Source: Pycnococcus provasolii
Lineage: Eukaryota; Chlorophyta; Pseudoscourfieldiophyceae; Pseudoscourfieldiales; Pycnococcaceae
Direction: 5' to 3'
Length of the DNA stretch: 64,000 nt
Assembly (NCBI GenBank): GCA_938743325.2
Contig: OW568861.1
Location: 186,001 to 250,000 of the forward strand
The position numbers and the translations under genes were made by a program. Below are positions 28,634 to 36,598 of the stretch, piece after piece. Within the stretch, counting starts at the first letter, position 1; the number at the start of each line of letters is the position of its first letter. The notes beneath the pieces were generated by a model that was given only the letters and a program-made list of their open reading frames with translations, searched no databases and had not been told where the DNA came from.

Positions 28634-29041
28634 CTATGCTGCTAAGGGCAAAGATGACCTGGATGAAACTTGGATGCAAGTTGGGTCACCCGTTGGCCTG
28701 ACAAGGGCGATGTTTCGCCGGTGACACATCCACTGCAACGTCGGCGGCTCCTCGCCGTCACCCGCGAGCTCGCCAACAAAGAGGCTTGCCAGTGCGTGCA
28801 CAACCCGCCCAGCAATCCCGAGGACGCTGGCTGGGTTCGTCTTCTGACTGAGCACGACGAGGTGAGACGACGTGACGCAGACCATGCGTCGTCTCGCTTT
28901 CTACGACGCGGTTCCCGACGCCTGGCGGAATGGCTCTGTGAGGCACAGCACGCGCTCCGCTCGCACGCGGGCGGGTACGCCTCCTAGGGAGAGGGCGCGG
29001 CGTGCGCGTTCGGCGAGCAGCAGCGCGTACGAGGCGTCCAT
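28634..29041 (-). pseudogene. possible gene with an in-frame TAG
   Basis: From ATG 29039-29041 a protein-like frame reads MDASYALLLAERARR and continues with RVLCLTEPFRQASG, then meets TAG at 28903-28901 (codon 47). The same frame continues to 28634 with SHLVVLSQKTNPASVLGIAG, RVVHALASLFVGELAGDGEE and TLQWMCHRRNIALV. Both halves look coding and share one frame, so this is either a gene with a small unrecognised 3n intron, a stop-codon polymorphism, or a recent pseudogene. I do not recognise the family. The opposite strand also carries a 105-aa frame, but its composition looks less protein-like. Confidence 0.4.
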
Positions 29042-29354
29042 GAGTAAGAATGAAAGTCAGCGAGGCCGTTTTTCAGGGCAAGTTTGCGGCCGGGGATTTT
29101 TACTTCGGGACAGGGCAGAGTGGACAGGGCAGGCTTCGGAGCGCCCAAAAGCTTTTACCAACTACCAAATAGGATCGGGGATTGGTAGCTGCAGCTCAAA
29201 TGACTTGAAACAACGAAACATGGCAGCATGGCGCCTTTTCAGCTTTTCTTGCTATTGGGTATCATAAAGATCATTTGGGTGGCGTGGTTTGGTGCTTGGG
29301 TTTGTGATCCACAATGTTTTCACTTATTTACACGGTAAGTAGTATCGACTAGAT
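29042..29354. other. short intergenic region
   Basis: About 310 bases between two minus-strand genes. TTACA at 29328-29332 reads TGTAA on the minus strand, 23-27 bases after the stop of the next gene, a plausible polyadenylation signal. Nothing else was recognised. Confidence 0.5.
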
Positions 29355-29917
29355 TTAGAACCGAAACCAGTAGTCGGCGGTCGTCACGTCGGGCACGACG
29401 TTGCTATTGCCGAAGAGAAACGGTAACTGAGGAATGCGTGTGAGATGACATGGGTGGGGACGTTTTAGTCAAGTTGGTGTAGTGGTGAGGCAAGACAGAC
29501 AAGTGTAGCGTGACGTACCAGAAGCCCTGCGACGACTTGTCCTCCAATGAAGAACGACCCAAGAAACAAGCTGAAGAGCACCAAGCCACGAATCTGCGAG
29601 AAGTCACTCCAAAAGTTTGAGTACGTGCCAATGTACGTCCCATCCTCGTCGCGAACGGGCTCGTTGTCTTTGTCGTCGTTTTGTTTCGCGGAGCACGATA
29701 CGATAACAGGACGCCGACCACCTACTTCGTGCTTTCTTAAAGGATGAGGCACAAGACCACCGAGTGCGAGGCGGTTTTTTTGATGAGTGCTACAAAAAGT
29801 TGGTACTACTCCACGAAGACGACGAGGAGCCTTTGTTACCCGACACCACCGAGGCGGACATCGAGACACCGGAGACACAGACATCTGCCTGCGGACAGCA
29901 ACGGGACGTGTCGTCAT
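29355..29917 (-). CDS. unknown plastid-targeted membrane protein, two exons, 156 aa
   Basis: Exon 1 is 29917-29519 and exon 2 is 29426-29355. The 92-base intron (29518-29427) begins GTACGT and ends CCTCAG in phase 0. Residues 1-75 are Arg/Pro/Ser-rich and end near VIVSCSAK, typical of a plastid transit peptide. The mature part starts acidic (DDKDNEPVRDEDGT), then YIGTYSNFWSDFSQIRG, a hydrophobic helix LVLFSLFLGSFFIGGQVVAG extending LLLPFLFG across the splice, and ends NVVPDVTTADYWFRF. The aromatic-rich C-terminus looks constrained. I cannot name the family. A thylakoid or envelope location is likely. It is divergent from COG7, sharing a 234-base promoter with a TTAGGG run. Confidence 0.72.
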
Positions 29918-30035
29918 GGCCAGGCCACCGAGAAAGAGAGGTAAAATAGAGGGGGTCGATCGCGAGAGATCGTATCGTAGGACTACGTTTAGACGATGAT
30001 TTTTTCGCTCAGCGGGGAGGGCAAAACGGGCGAGC

Positions 30036-30066
30036 GGGTTAGGGTTAGGGTTAGGGTTAGTTAGGG
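30036..30066. promoter_or_regulatory. telomere-type repeat in a bidirectional promoter
   Basis: Four GGGTTA units plus a degenerate fifth lie 86-116 bases upstream of the COG7 ATG and 119-149 bases upstream of the divergent plastid protein ATG. A regulatory role is inferred from position only. Confidence 0.55.
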
Positions 30067-30151
30067 CTCTGCTCGCAGAGCTCTCTTCCAAGCGCCTCCC
30101 CCCCCAGACTCCTCCCGTCATTTTTTTTCCCAGCCGCTCTCAACAGGCCAT

Positions 30152-32482
30152 ATGGCGTCCTCGACAACAGGCACGGCGCCGCCCGACATCGCAACCCTGC
30201 TCTCCTTGGGCGACGCGCCAGGCGCAGACACAACGTGGCTCAACGCAGTCATCGCGCACCACGCGGGCGTTGCACCCGGATCCACGGGAACGCTCACCGC
30301 GTCGTCGATCGACGCACTCGTCAAGCCTCTCGCGGAGCTGGAGATGAAAGTCACCTTGACGATCGAGGACGTACAGGCGGCGCTCGAGGAGGCGTCCGCA
30401 ACGGCGCTGCACCGCGTTCCCAGGGCTGTGAGCGAGATCACGCAGATGAGAGACGACGGCGCGGCGCTCAAGGAGGCGATTGCGCACGCGGGAGGACAAC
30501 TCGCCGCGGCGGAGGCGTCATCCGCAGCGGCATGCGAGGTGCTCTCGTCCGTAGATGCGGTCAAGGTGCGCATGGAGGAGGCGAGGGACACGCTCGCGGA
30601 GGCGGCTTCACTTAGCGACGTGCTGGCGTCCGCAGACGAGGTGTTCGCCAACGGGCACCTCAACGACATGGCGAGAACCGTTGCGCAGCTCAGGCAGGGA
30701 CTCACGAAGGTGGGCACCGTGCCGATGTTCGCTCACGCCGAGGAGAAGGTCAGGAGACTCGAAGGCAGGCTGCTGTCCAGCCTGCAGGCACCGCTGGAGG
30801 AGGCGCTCGGATCGCGAAGGCTTGGTGCCGTGGACGACCTTGCCAACGTGCTCGGCGCCGCGGGAAAGCCGGAGGCGCTCGCCGACGCGTACGTGGCGTC
30901 GCGAACGGCGCTGCTCGCGGCGGAGTGGAAGGCGTTCGAGTCGAAGGATTCGAAAGACTTCGTCGCTTTCGTCGGCACGTTCTGCGAAAACGCATCCAAG
31001 CTCATTGAACGCGAGGCTGGATGGCTGCACGGCAACCAGACCTCCAGCAGCGCCGCGGCGAAGAGGCTTTTCCCGAGCGCGCTGCTCGCGTCCGTGAAGA
31101 ACTTCTTTGACAAGAACGGTGACACGTTCTCCGCGAGAGCGGCAGCGGCGGCTGCCGAGGCGGAGGCTGGTGCCGCGACGAGCGGGGGAGGAGGTGGCGC
31201 CCTCGAAACTCTCGCGAAGCTCATGCATCATTCCGAGTCGCTCGCGGCGTGCACACGCCGCGCCGTGGGAGATGCCGCGCCGGAGCTTGGGGAGTGCTTG
31301 ACTGCAATATTCGCACCGATGGAACGCCACGTTGCACGCTACGGTGCGCTGGAGTCGGGGCGGCTGGAGCGCGAGCTCTCCAGCCTTGCACCTCGCGCGT
31401 CGGACGCATCGACGGGCGAGCTCGCCGACCTGGATGCTGCCAGCCGACGCGTGTCGACAAGCCTCGCCCCCGCGTTCGCCAGCCTCTCCTCCGCGTCGAA
31501 GCGCTGCGCGAGTCTGACGGGTGGTACGGGTATGGCGGAGTTGCACAGTGCGAGCGACACGAGCTTGGCGTCGTACGCCGACGCGCTGACGGCTTTCCTC
31601 ATCGCCCTCAGGGAGTTGGAGAGCAGCAGAGAGGTGAGCGCGCGCGCTCCGTCGGCATCGGCGTCGGCGTCGGCGGCACCGCCTTCCGAAGCGGCGTCTG
31701 CCGGCGATGCCGCCGGGTCGGCACAACAACCGGTGGGAGAGGAGGCGCGCATGGGCGGGGCTATCGCGCTTCTCGTGAGCGCGGCTGAGCTGACGTCGAG
31801 GGCGAGGGCGCTAGAGACGAGCCTGCGCGTCGCTGCTTCGAGTGGCGAGGATGCGGCACGGCTGCGCGCTGTGCTGAAGTATGCGGCGGCGGAGTCACCT
31901 TCAGGATCCTTGCCCAACTTCACGGCACCCGCGCTGCGCTTGGTGGCTGATGCGGACCGTGCCAAGCGACTGCAAGACCTCGTGGAAAGCGCTGAGGGCG
32001 CGCCGGCGGCATTCCTCGCGCTTCCTCGTGCGCACCGCGCGTGCGCGTCGTTTCACGACACCGCGCACAGCCTGGTGCTCGAGGCGATGCTCGCTCGGGT
32101 GCGCACTCGTCTTGCTGGCGTGCGAAATCTTGACGTCTGGAAGCGGGAGTCCGGAGGCGAGGAGCTCTTCTCGTCGTACCCGCAGGAGTTTGCGACGGAG
32201 GTTGGCGAGTACCTGCTCACCTTGCCGCAGCTCCTCGAGCAGCTCGAGGACGAGAGCGAGGAGTGGATCACGCGCGTGGCGCTAGGTGCCGCGAAGCTTC
32301 TGCAGAAGGAGGTGCTTGGAATCAGGGAAATGAGTACTGCCGGCGGCGCGCAGCTCGGTGTTGACGTCGAGTACATTCTGAATGTGCTAGCAGCTTTGGG
32401 CGTTGATCTTCCTGCCGCTGTTGACTTGGAGGCTGCGTTGGCGCAGGCGAAGGCGAAGGCTGGCGCAGGTGGGGCGGAGTGA
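30152..32482 (+). CDS. COG7: COG7-like subunit of the conserved oligomeric Golgi tethering complex
   Basis: COG7 belongs to lobe B of the eight-subunit COG complex, which tethers vesicles in retrograde intra-Golgi transport. The 776-aa protein is mostly helical and Ala-rich. The N-terminus TWLNAVIAHHAG is followed by LAELEMKVTLTIEDVQAALE, heptad-rich segments around RVPRAVSEITQMRDDGAALK, and LASADEVFANGHLNDMA, then VGTVPMFAHAEEKVRRLEGR, a pattern shared with plant COG7. The C-terminal part has EYLLTLPQLLEQLEDESEEW, also COG7-like. Length agrees with the 750-830 aa of plant homologues. A Ser/Ala-rich insert lies near residues 500-530. ATG 30152 is the first in frame; TGTAA is at 32490-32494. 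Confidence 0.85.
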   Translation: MASSTTGTAPPDIATLLSLGDAPGADTTWLNAVIAHHAGVAPGSTGTLTASSIDALVKPLAELEMKVTLTIEDVQAALEEASATALHRVPRAVSEITQMRDDGAALKEAIAHAGGQLAAAEASSAAACEVLSSVDAVKVRMEEARDTLAEAASLSDVLASADEVFANGHLNDMARTVAQLRQGLTKVGTVPMFAHAEEKVRRLEGRLLSSLQAPLEEALGSRRLGAVDDLANVLGAAGKPEALADAYVASRTALLAAEWKAFESKDSKDFVAFVGTFCENASKLIEREAGWLHGNQTSSSAAAKRLFPSALLASVKNFFDKNGDTFSARAAAAAAEAEAGAATSGGGGGALETLAKLMHHSESLAACTRRAVGDAAPELGECLTAIFAPMERHVARYGALESGRLERELSSLAPRASDASTGELADLDAASRRVSTSLAPAFASLSSASKRCASLTGGTGMAELHSASDTSLASYADALTAFLIALRELESSREVSARAPSASASASAAPPSEAASAGDAAGSAQQPVGEEARMGGAIALLVSAAELTSRARALETSLRVAASSGEDAARLRAVLKYAAAESPSGSLPNFTAPALRLVADADRAKRLQDLVESAEGAPAAFLALPRAHRACASFHDTAHSLVLEAMLARVRTRLAGVRNLDVWKRESGGEELFSSYPQEFATEVGEYLLTLPQLLEQLEDESEEWITRVALGAAKLLQKEVLGIREMSTAGGAQLGVDVEYILNVLAALGVDLPAAVDLEAALAQAKAKAGAGGAE

Positions 32483-32676
32483 GATGGCATGTAAAAGTTA
32501 ATACTTCGAATCGGTCCCGTCCACCAGGACTTAACATCAACCACTTCACATCCCCGGCCCCGGCCCCGGGGCCACCCATAAATAAATCCCAGAAAACGAA
32601 ATTGGCTTCCCTCCCTCCTCCCCTCAGAAGTTTAAGTGGAAGTGATTTGCGTGCTTAGGCTTGTGATAAGTTGAGG

Positions 32677-34707
32677 ATGTCGCGTCAGGGATGTCCTCTT
32701 CTGTTCGTCGTGGCGGCGTGGTGCAGCTCCAGCATCGGTGGTGGCGTCTACGCACAGCAGTGGACGCACAGCCACGACGACGGACGTAGCCTGCTTAATC
32801 CGTTCTCGCTATTGCACAACAACGATCCGTGGAGGGCGGTCGAGCTGCTGATGAGTGGCCGCGGTGGTGGTCAGAATAGCGACGAGGGTGGTGGAGGAGG
32901 CGGTTATTTTGCGCAGCCACCGCCGCAGCCGCCGTCGTCGTCGCAGCAAGGAGGCTACTACTACCCACACATCGTAGGTGGAAGCGGCGGCGAACAATTG
33001 CAGCAGCAGCAGACACCACCACCATCAAGCTACAACAACATCAATCGTCCGTGGGACTATCACTACTCACCACAGTCGCCGTGGATGACGCAATACTACG
33101 GACAGACTCCACCAATTACTACTGCACCATCAGATCGACCACCACCACCACCCGTAGTTCAGCAGAACAACAACAACTTTTTGCCTCGCTCGATGTGCGC
33201 ATATCCGCAGGGGCTGCCAGATCACGCGTCATCCTCAAACAATTTCGGCGGCGGTCGGCGGCGTTTGCTTCAGCAAGGTGGTAGTGGTGGAAACAACAAG
33301 AAGAAGAACAAAAGGAAGAGGAAGAGGAAGAGGAGGCAACGTCAACAAGCAACAAACAACAACGCCGATAATAGCAGAATCATCGGAGGGTCGCGGGTTC
33401 CGGCGCCGTTGATAACGTTTCCTCAGCAGCAGCAGCCTTCATCATCATCACCACCTCGCCCTCCTCCGAGGCGTCCTCCCTTCGTACCTCCTCCTGCGCC
33501 TATGTTTTCATCGCCATCGCCATCTTTCGTCTTCCAGGACCAACGCCCACCGACACGAACACCAAATAAGAAGAAGCCGCAGAAGAAAGGCAAGAAGAAG
33601 AATAATTCTGCAAAGCAGCCACCACGACCACCACCTTGGTCGAGTTCTCCTCATCGCGCTCAATACGACGACAGGAACTATGGCTACTACCCTCGCCGGA
33701 ATCGCCGCAGCAGTCACAACAGCTTCCCGTCGCCGTTTTCATCGATGTTCAACAACAATCTTCCCACGTCGACTTCCTACTACAATCCTAATCCTCTTCG
33801 CTTCATGCCAGTGATTGCAGCGCAGAACGAAGACTTCTTATCGCGACTCGCCATGCCTTGGGGTGGAAGATCTCCTATGGATCTGATCATGGATGACGAC
33901 GGGCGCCTTGTGGTGAGCGATGACCGTGGTGGTGGTGGACCTGAAGCAGTGCCACGGGCGGGAGGAGAGGTCTCCACGCGCATCCTTCAAGGCGAAGTAC
34001 CTCAACGTCGTGACCTGTACCCGTTTCTCGTGTACCTCGACGGATGCGGTGGTTCTGTCATTGGTCCCACGAAAGTTCTCACAGCCGCGCATTGCGTCGC
34101 AGGCGAACGCACGAGAGGACAGATACGTCAAGGCGATCTGGCGTACTTTGGATGCTACGAGCGCGGTGTGGACTGCAGTGAGGTGATTCGCATCGCAAGC
34201 ATAAAGGCGCATCCTGACTTTGACATTCGCAGATCGTCCTTCAGAACGGACAACGATGTCGCCGTCTTGACACTCGAGCGCCCGACGAGTTCCCCGGCTG
34301 TTCGCGTCGCGACTAGGGAGCTTGGCGCATACTACCGTGAGAACAACGCCGCCGTCATCATGGGATGGGGCACGACGCGCGAGGGTGATCGCGGCAGTCA
34401 GGCGAACATCGTGCGTCATGCAGAGCTGCAGCTCGTGAGTGACGAGGAGTGTGCAAGTCGATACGGCGCGGGCAGCCTGACGACGAACATGTTTTGCGCG
34501 GGTGGCCAGGGGAAGGACAGTTGCCAGGGCGATAGCGGTGGACCTCTGATTGTGAATCCGCGATGCGGCGCTCCCGGCGGTGAGGTGGTGCAGCTCGGCA
34601 TTGTGAGCTGGGGTCGTGGATGCGGTCGTTTGGGCACTCCCGGCGTTTACACCAACTTAGCGAGCGAGAGGATTGCGAAGTTCGTGTACGACGAGTGGAG
34701 GAACTAA
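32677..34707 (+). CDS. secreted trypsin-like serine protease with long low-complexity N-terminus
   Basis: The 676-aa protein begins with a signal peptide (MSRQGCPLLFVVAAWCSSS, cleavage near VYA/QQ). Residues 30-400 are a Gly/Pro/Gln/Asn-rich stretch with very basic blocks (KKKNKRKRKRKRRQRQQ and NKKKPQKKGKKKN), like a wall-associated or cationic segment. From about residue 430 there is a chymotrypsin-fold (S1) domain: H472 in LTAAHC, D527 in DNDVAVL, S620 in GDSGGP. Asp614, six residues before the Ser, predicts cleavage after Lys or Arg. The domain starts TRILQGEVPQ, an activation-site pattern, so the N-terminal part may be a propeptide. ATG 32677 is preceded in frame only by a TTG. Confidence 0.93.
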   Translation: MSRQGCPLLFVVAAWCSSSIGGGVYAQQWTHSHDDGRSLLNPFSLLHNNDPWRAVELLMSGRGGGQNSDEGGGGGGYFAQPPPQPPSSSQQGGYYYPHIVGGSGGEQLQQQQTPPPSSYNNINRPWDYHYSPQSPWMTQYYGQTPPITTAPSDRPPPPPVVQQNNNNFLPRSMCAYPQGLPDHASSSNNFGGGRRRLLQQGGSGGNNKKKNKRKRKRKRRQRQQATNNNADNSRIIGGSRVPAPLITFPQQQQPSSSSPPRPPPRRPPFVPPPAPMFSSPSPSFVFQDQRPPTRTPNKKKPQKKGKKKNNSAKQPPRPPPWSSSPHRAQYDDRNYGYYPRRNRRSSHNSFPSPFSSMFNNNLPTSTSYYNPNPLRFMPVIAAQNEDFLSRLAMPWGGRSPMDLIMDDDGRLVVSDDRGGGGPEAVPRAGGEVSTRILQGEVPQRRDLYPFLVYLDGCGGSVIGPTKVLTAAHCVAGERTRGQIRQGDLAYFGCYERGVDCSEVIRIASIKAHPDFDIRRSSFRTDNDVAVLTLERPTSSPAVRVATRELGAYYRENNAAVIMGWGTTREGDRGSQANIVRHAELQLVSDEECASRYGAGSLTTNMFCAGGQGKDSCQGDSGGPLIVNPRCGAPGGEVVQLGIVSWGRGCGRLGTPGVYTNLASERIAKFVYDEWRN

Positions 34708-35040
34708 CCCAACGTAACCCAAGGGAACTAACCCAAGGCAACCCAACCAAGGCAACCATCATATGGAAGAAGTGATCTGTCAAATACGAGTTTTGGAAAT
34801 ACATAATTGGGGAAGGGAAGGGAGAAATGGCGACGAACCCCCTAACCCTAACCCTAACACCATTTTCCCTCCCCCCTCCCGACCCGATCCGAGGCAGCCA
34901 GGGCCAGTGGGCAGTGAGTGCCCTTCTGTTCTTATCCGCACCAACGAACGCACCCGGTTGTTTCCGACTAGGGCGCGCGCTCCAAACATCCTCCGCGCCC
35001 ATTAAAAGTTCGCTTGTCTCCCTGAGTCGTACAGTACAGT
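34708..35040. other. intergenic region with short repeats and telomere-type motif
   Basis: The 3' flank of the protease is a run of AACCCAAGG and TAACCCAA words (34706-34755). CCCTAACCCTAACCCTAAC lies at 34840-34858, 183-201 bases upstream of the next ATG, and TACAGTACAGT (35030-35040) directly abuts that ATG. Confidence 0.65.
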
Positions 35041-36519
35041 ATGTCGTCGTTGTGGCGGTCGTACATGCAGCGGTCGGCGTCGCACATCAACCCGTCCGAC
35101 CCCACACCTGCAGGTGTCTTTGGAAAGTTTCGAAAAGGCGCCCCCTCTGACTCATCATCATCATCGGGTCCTCTTGTGTCGTCTGACGACGTGATGTTGT
35201 CTGACGACTGTCTCCCTGGGCCTGGGGGGACTTCCTCTGACGCCATGGCTCCTTCCCACCCCGTCGCGACGGCCACGGGAAGGGAAGAAGCTGACGACGT
35301 CGTCATCTCGCACTCGTTCCCAACAAACGAGACAGAACAAACAAATTCGGCGTCGCAAACATCGCCACCGCCCAAACCACCCAAAAAAGATATGGGAGGC
35401 TGGCGCACCATACCAGCGAACCCGTTCGGAGAAGAACCGACCGTCACGCTGTCTTCGCCGATGGCGACGCCGTGGAGGCAGCGACCAACCACAAGCAAAG
35501 AATACAACGTCGTCTTCTGTGGCACAGCCTTCCCGTCAGGGTACGAATTCACAAAGCAGCTGTCTTCTGAAAGCAGATACGCAGGGGTGTTCAACGTTGT
35601 GCGCGTCCAGTCTATCGAAGATCCCGACTATGCCAGCCAAATCGCCAACGCACACGTCATCGTCCCCTTCATGTGGAGGGTCGACAAAAAGATGTTGAAT
35701 CTTGCGCCGAATCTGAAGCTGGTGATACAGTACGGCGTCGGCGTCGAGGGCGTCGACATCGACGAGTGCACGAGGCGAGGAATCTACGTTTCCAACATAC
35801 CCGCTGACGACACGGGCAATGCAACAGCCTGTGCAGAACACGCGCTATACTTGACGCTCGCGCTCGCACGATACCAGAAAAAGATGGCTGACAGCTTAAG
35901 CAGCGGTGGATTAGGTTGGCCAACAGGCATGATGCTCCGCGGCAAGACTGTGCTAATCTACGGCTGCGGAGCTCTGGGAACGTGCTGCGCAAAGTTGTTC
36001 TCGGCTCTCGGGATGACCGTTCTCGCAATCAAGAGATCGCCGTGGAAAGTCATCCCTGCGGAGATTTCCGAGGCGGGCTCTCCGCACGACCTTGAAGCAT
36101 TCGGTGAACGCGCGGACGTCGTCGTGCTCACTTGCACGCAGAATGCATCAAGCATGCGTGTTGTCAACCACGAATTCATCAGCCGAATGAAGCGAGGGTT
36201 TCTGCTCATCAACATTGCTCGTGGTGGGCTGTGCGACTACAACGCAGTCAAGCGCGCGCTCGACAGCGGTTCGATGGGAGGGTTTGGCACTGACGTGTGG
36301 CAAGTCGAGCCATTCCCAACCACTGATACGCTGCTACGGCACGAACGCGTTGTTGCGACGCCTCACGTCGCGGGTGTGACGGATGTTTCCTACAAACACA
36401 TGGCTCGCATCATCATGTCAGCGATTGATCGTGTCGTTCGACATGGACAACCACCGGAGGTGAAGATCAACGACCCGCTCGTTCGTGACATGTCGTCATC
36501 ATCGTTTATGACACTGTAA
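35041..36519 (+). CDS. D-isomer-specific 2-hydroxyacid dehydrogenase
   Basis: The 492-aa protein is an NAD(P)-dependent oxidoreductase of the D-3-phosphoglycerate dehydrogenase/CtBP fold. Residues 1-155 are Ser/Asp/Pro-rich and disordered, with no clear targeting signal. The catalytic part starts with EYNVVFCGTAFPSG. It has NLKLVIQYGVGVEGVDI, the Rossmann loop YGCGALGTC (about residue 308), and the catalytic triad R394 (INIARGG), E423 (QVEPFP) and H442 (ATPHVAG). These place it among active enzymes rather than CtBP-type corepressors alone. The substrate cannot be told; plants have related proteins of unknown substrate. ATG 35041 is the first in frame. Confidence 0.88.
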   Translation: MSSLWRSYMQRSASHINPSDPTPAGVFGKFRKGAPSDSSSSSGPLVSSDDVMLSDDCLPGPGGTSSDAMAPSHPVATATGREEADDVVISHSFPTNETEQTNSASQTSPPPKPPKKDMGGWRTIPANPFGEEPTVTLSSPMATPWRQRPTTSKEYNVVFCGTAFPSGYEFTKQLSSESRYAGVFNVVRVQSIEDPDYASQIANAHVIVPFMWRVDKKMLNLAPNLKLVIQYGVGVEGVDIDECTRRGIYVSNIPADDTGNATACAEHALYLTLALARYQKKMADSLSSGGLGWPTGMMLRGKTVLIYGCGALGTCCAKLFSALGMTVLAIKRSPWKVIPAEISEAGSPHDLEAFGERADVVVLTCTQNASSMRVVNHEFISRMKRGFLLINIARGGLCDYNAVKRALDSGSMGGFGTDVWQVEPFPTTDTLLRHERVVATPHVAGVTDVSYKHMARIIMSAIDRVVRHGQPPEVKINDPLVRDMSSSSFMTL

Positions 36520-36598
36520 AACATCGGTAAAAAAAAACTCAAAAACTTTCTGTGCACCAAAACAAAATCAAAACCTGGCACAAATGTCTCCCAAATGA

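Noticed and set aside
28670-28987. Plus-strand 105-codon frame
   Set aside because: It overlaps a better-looking minus-strand frame and lacks domain or composition support.
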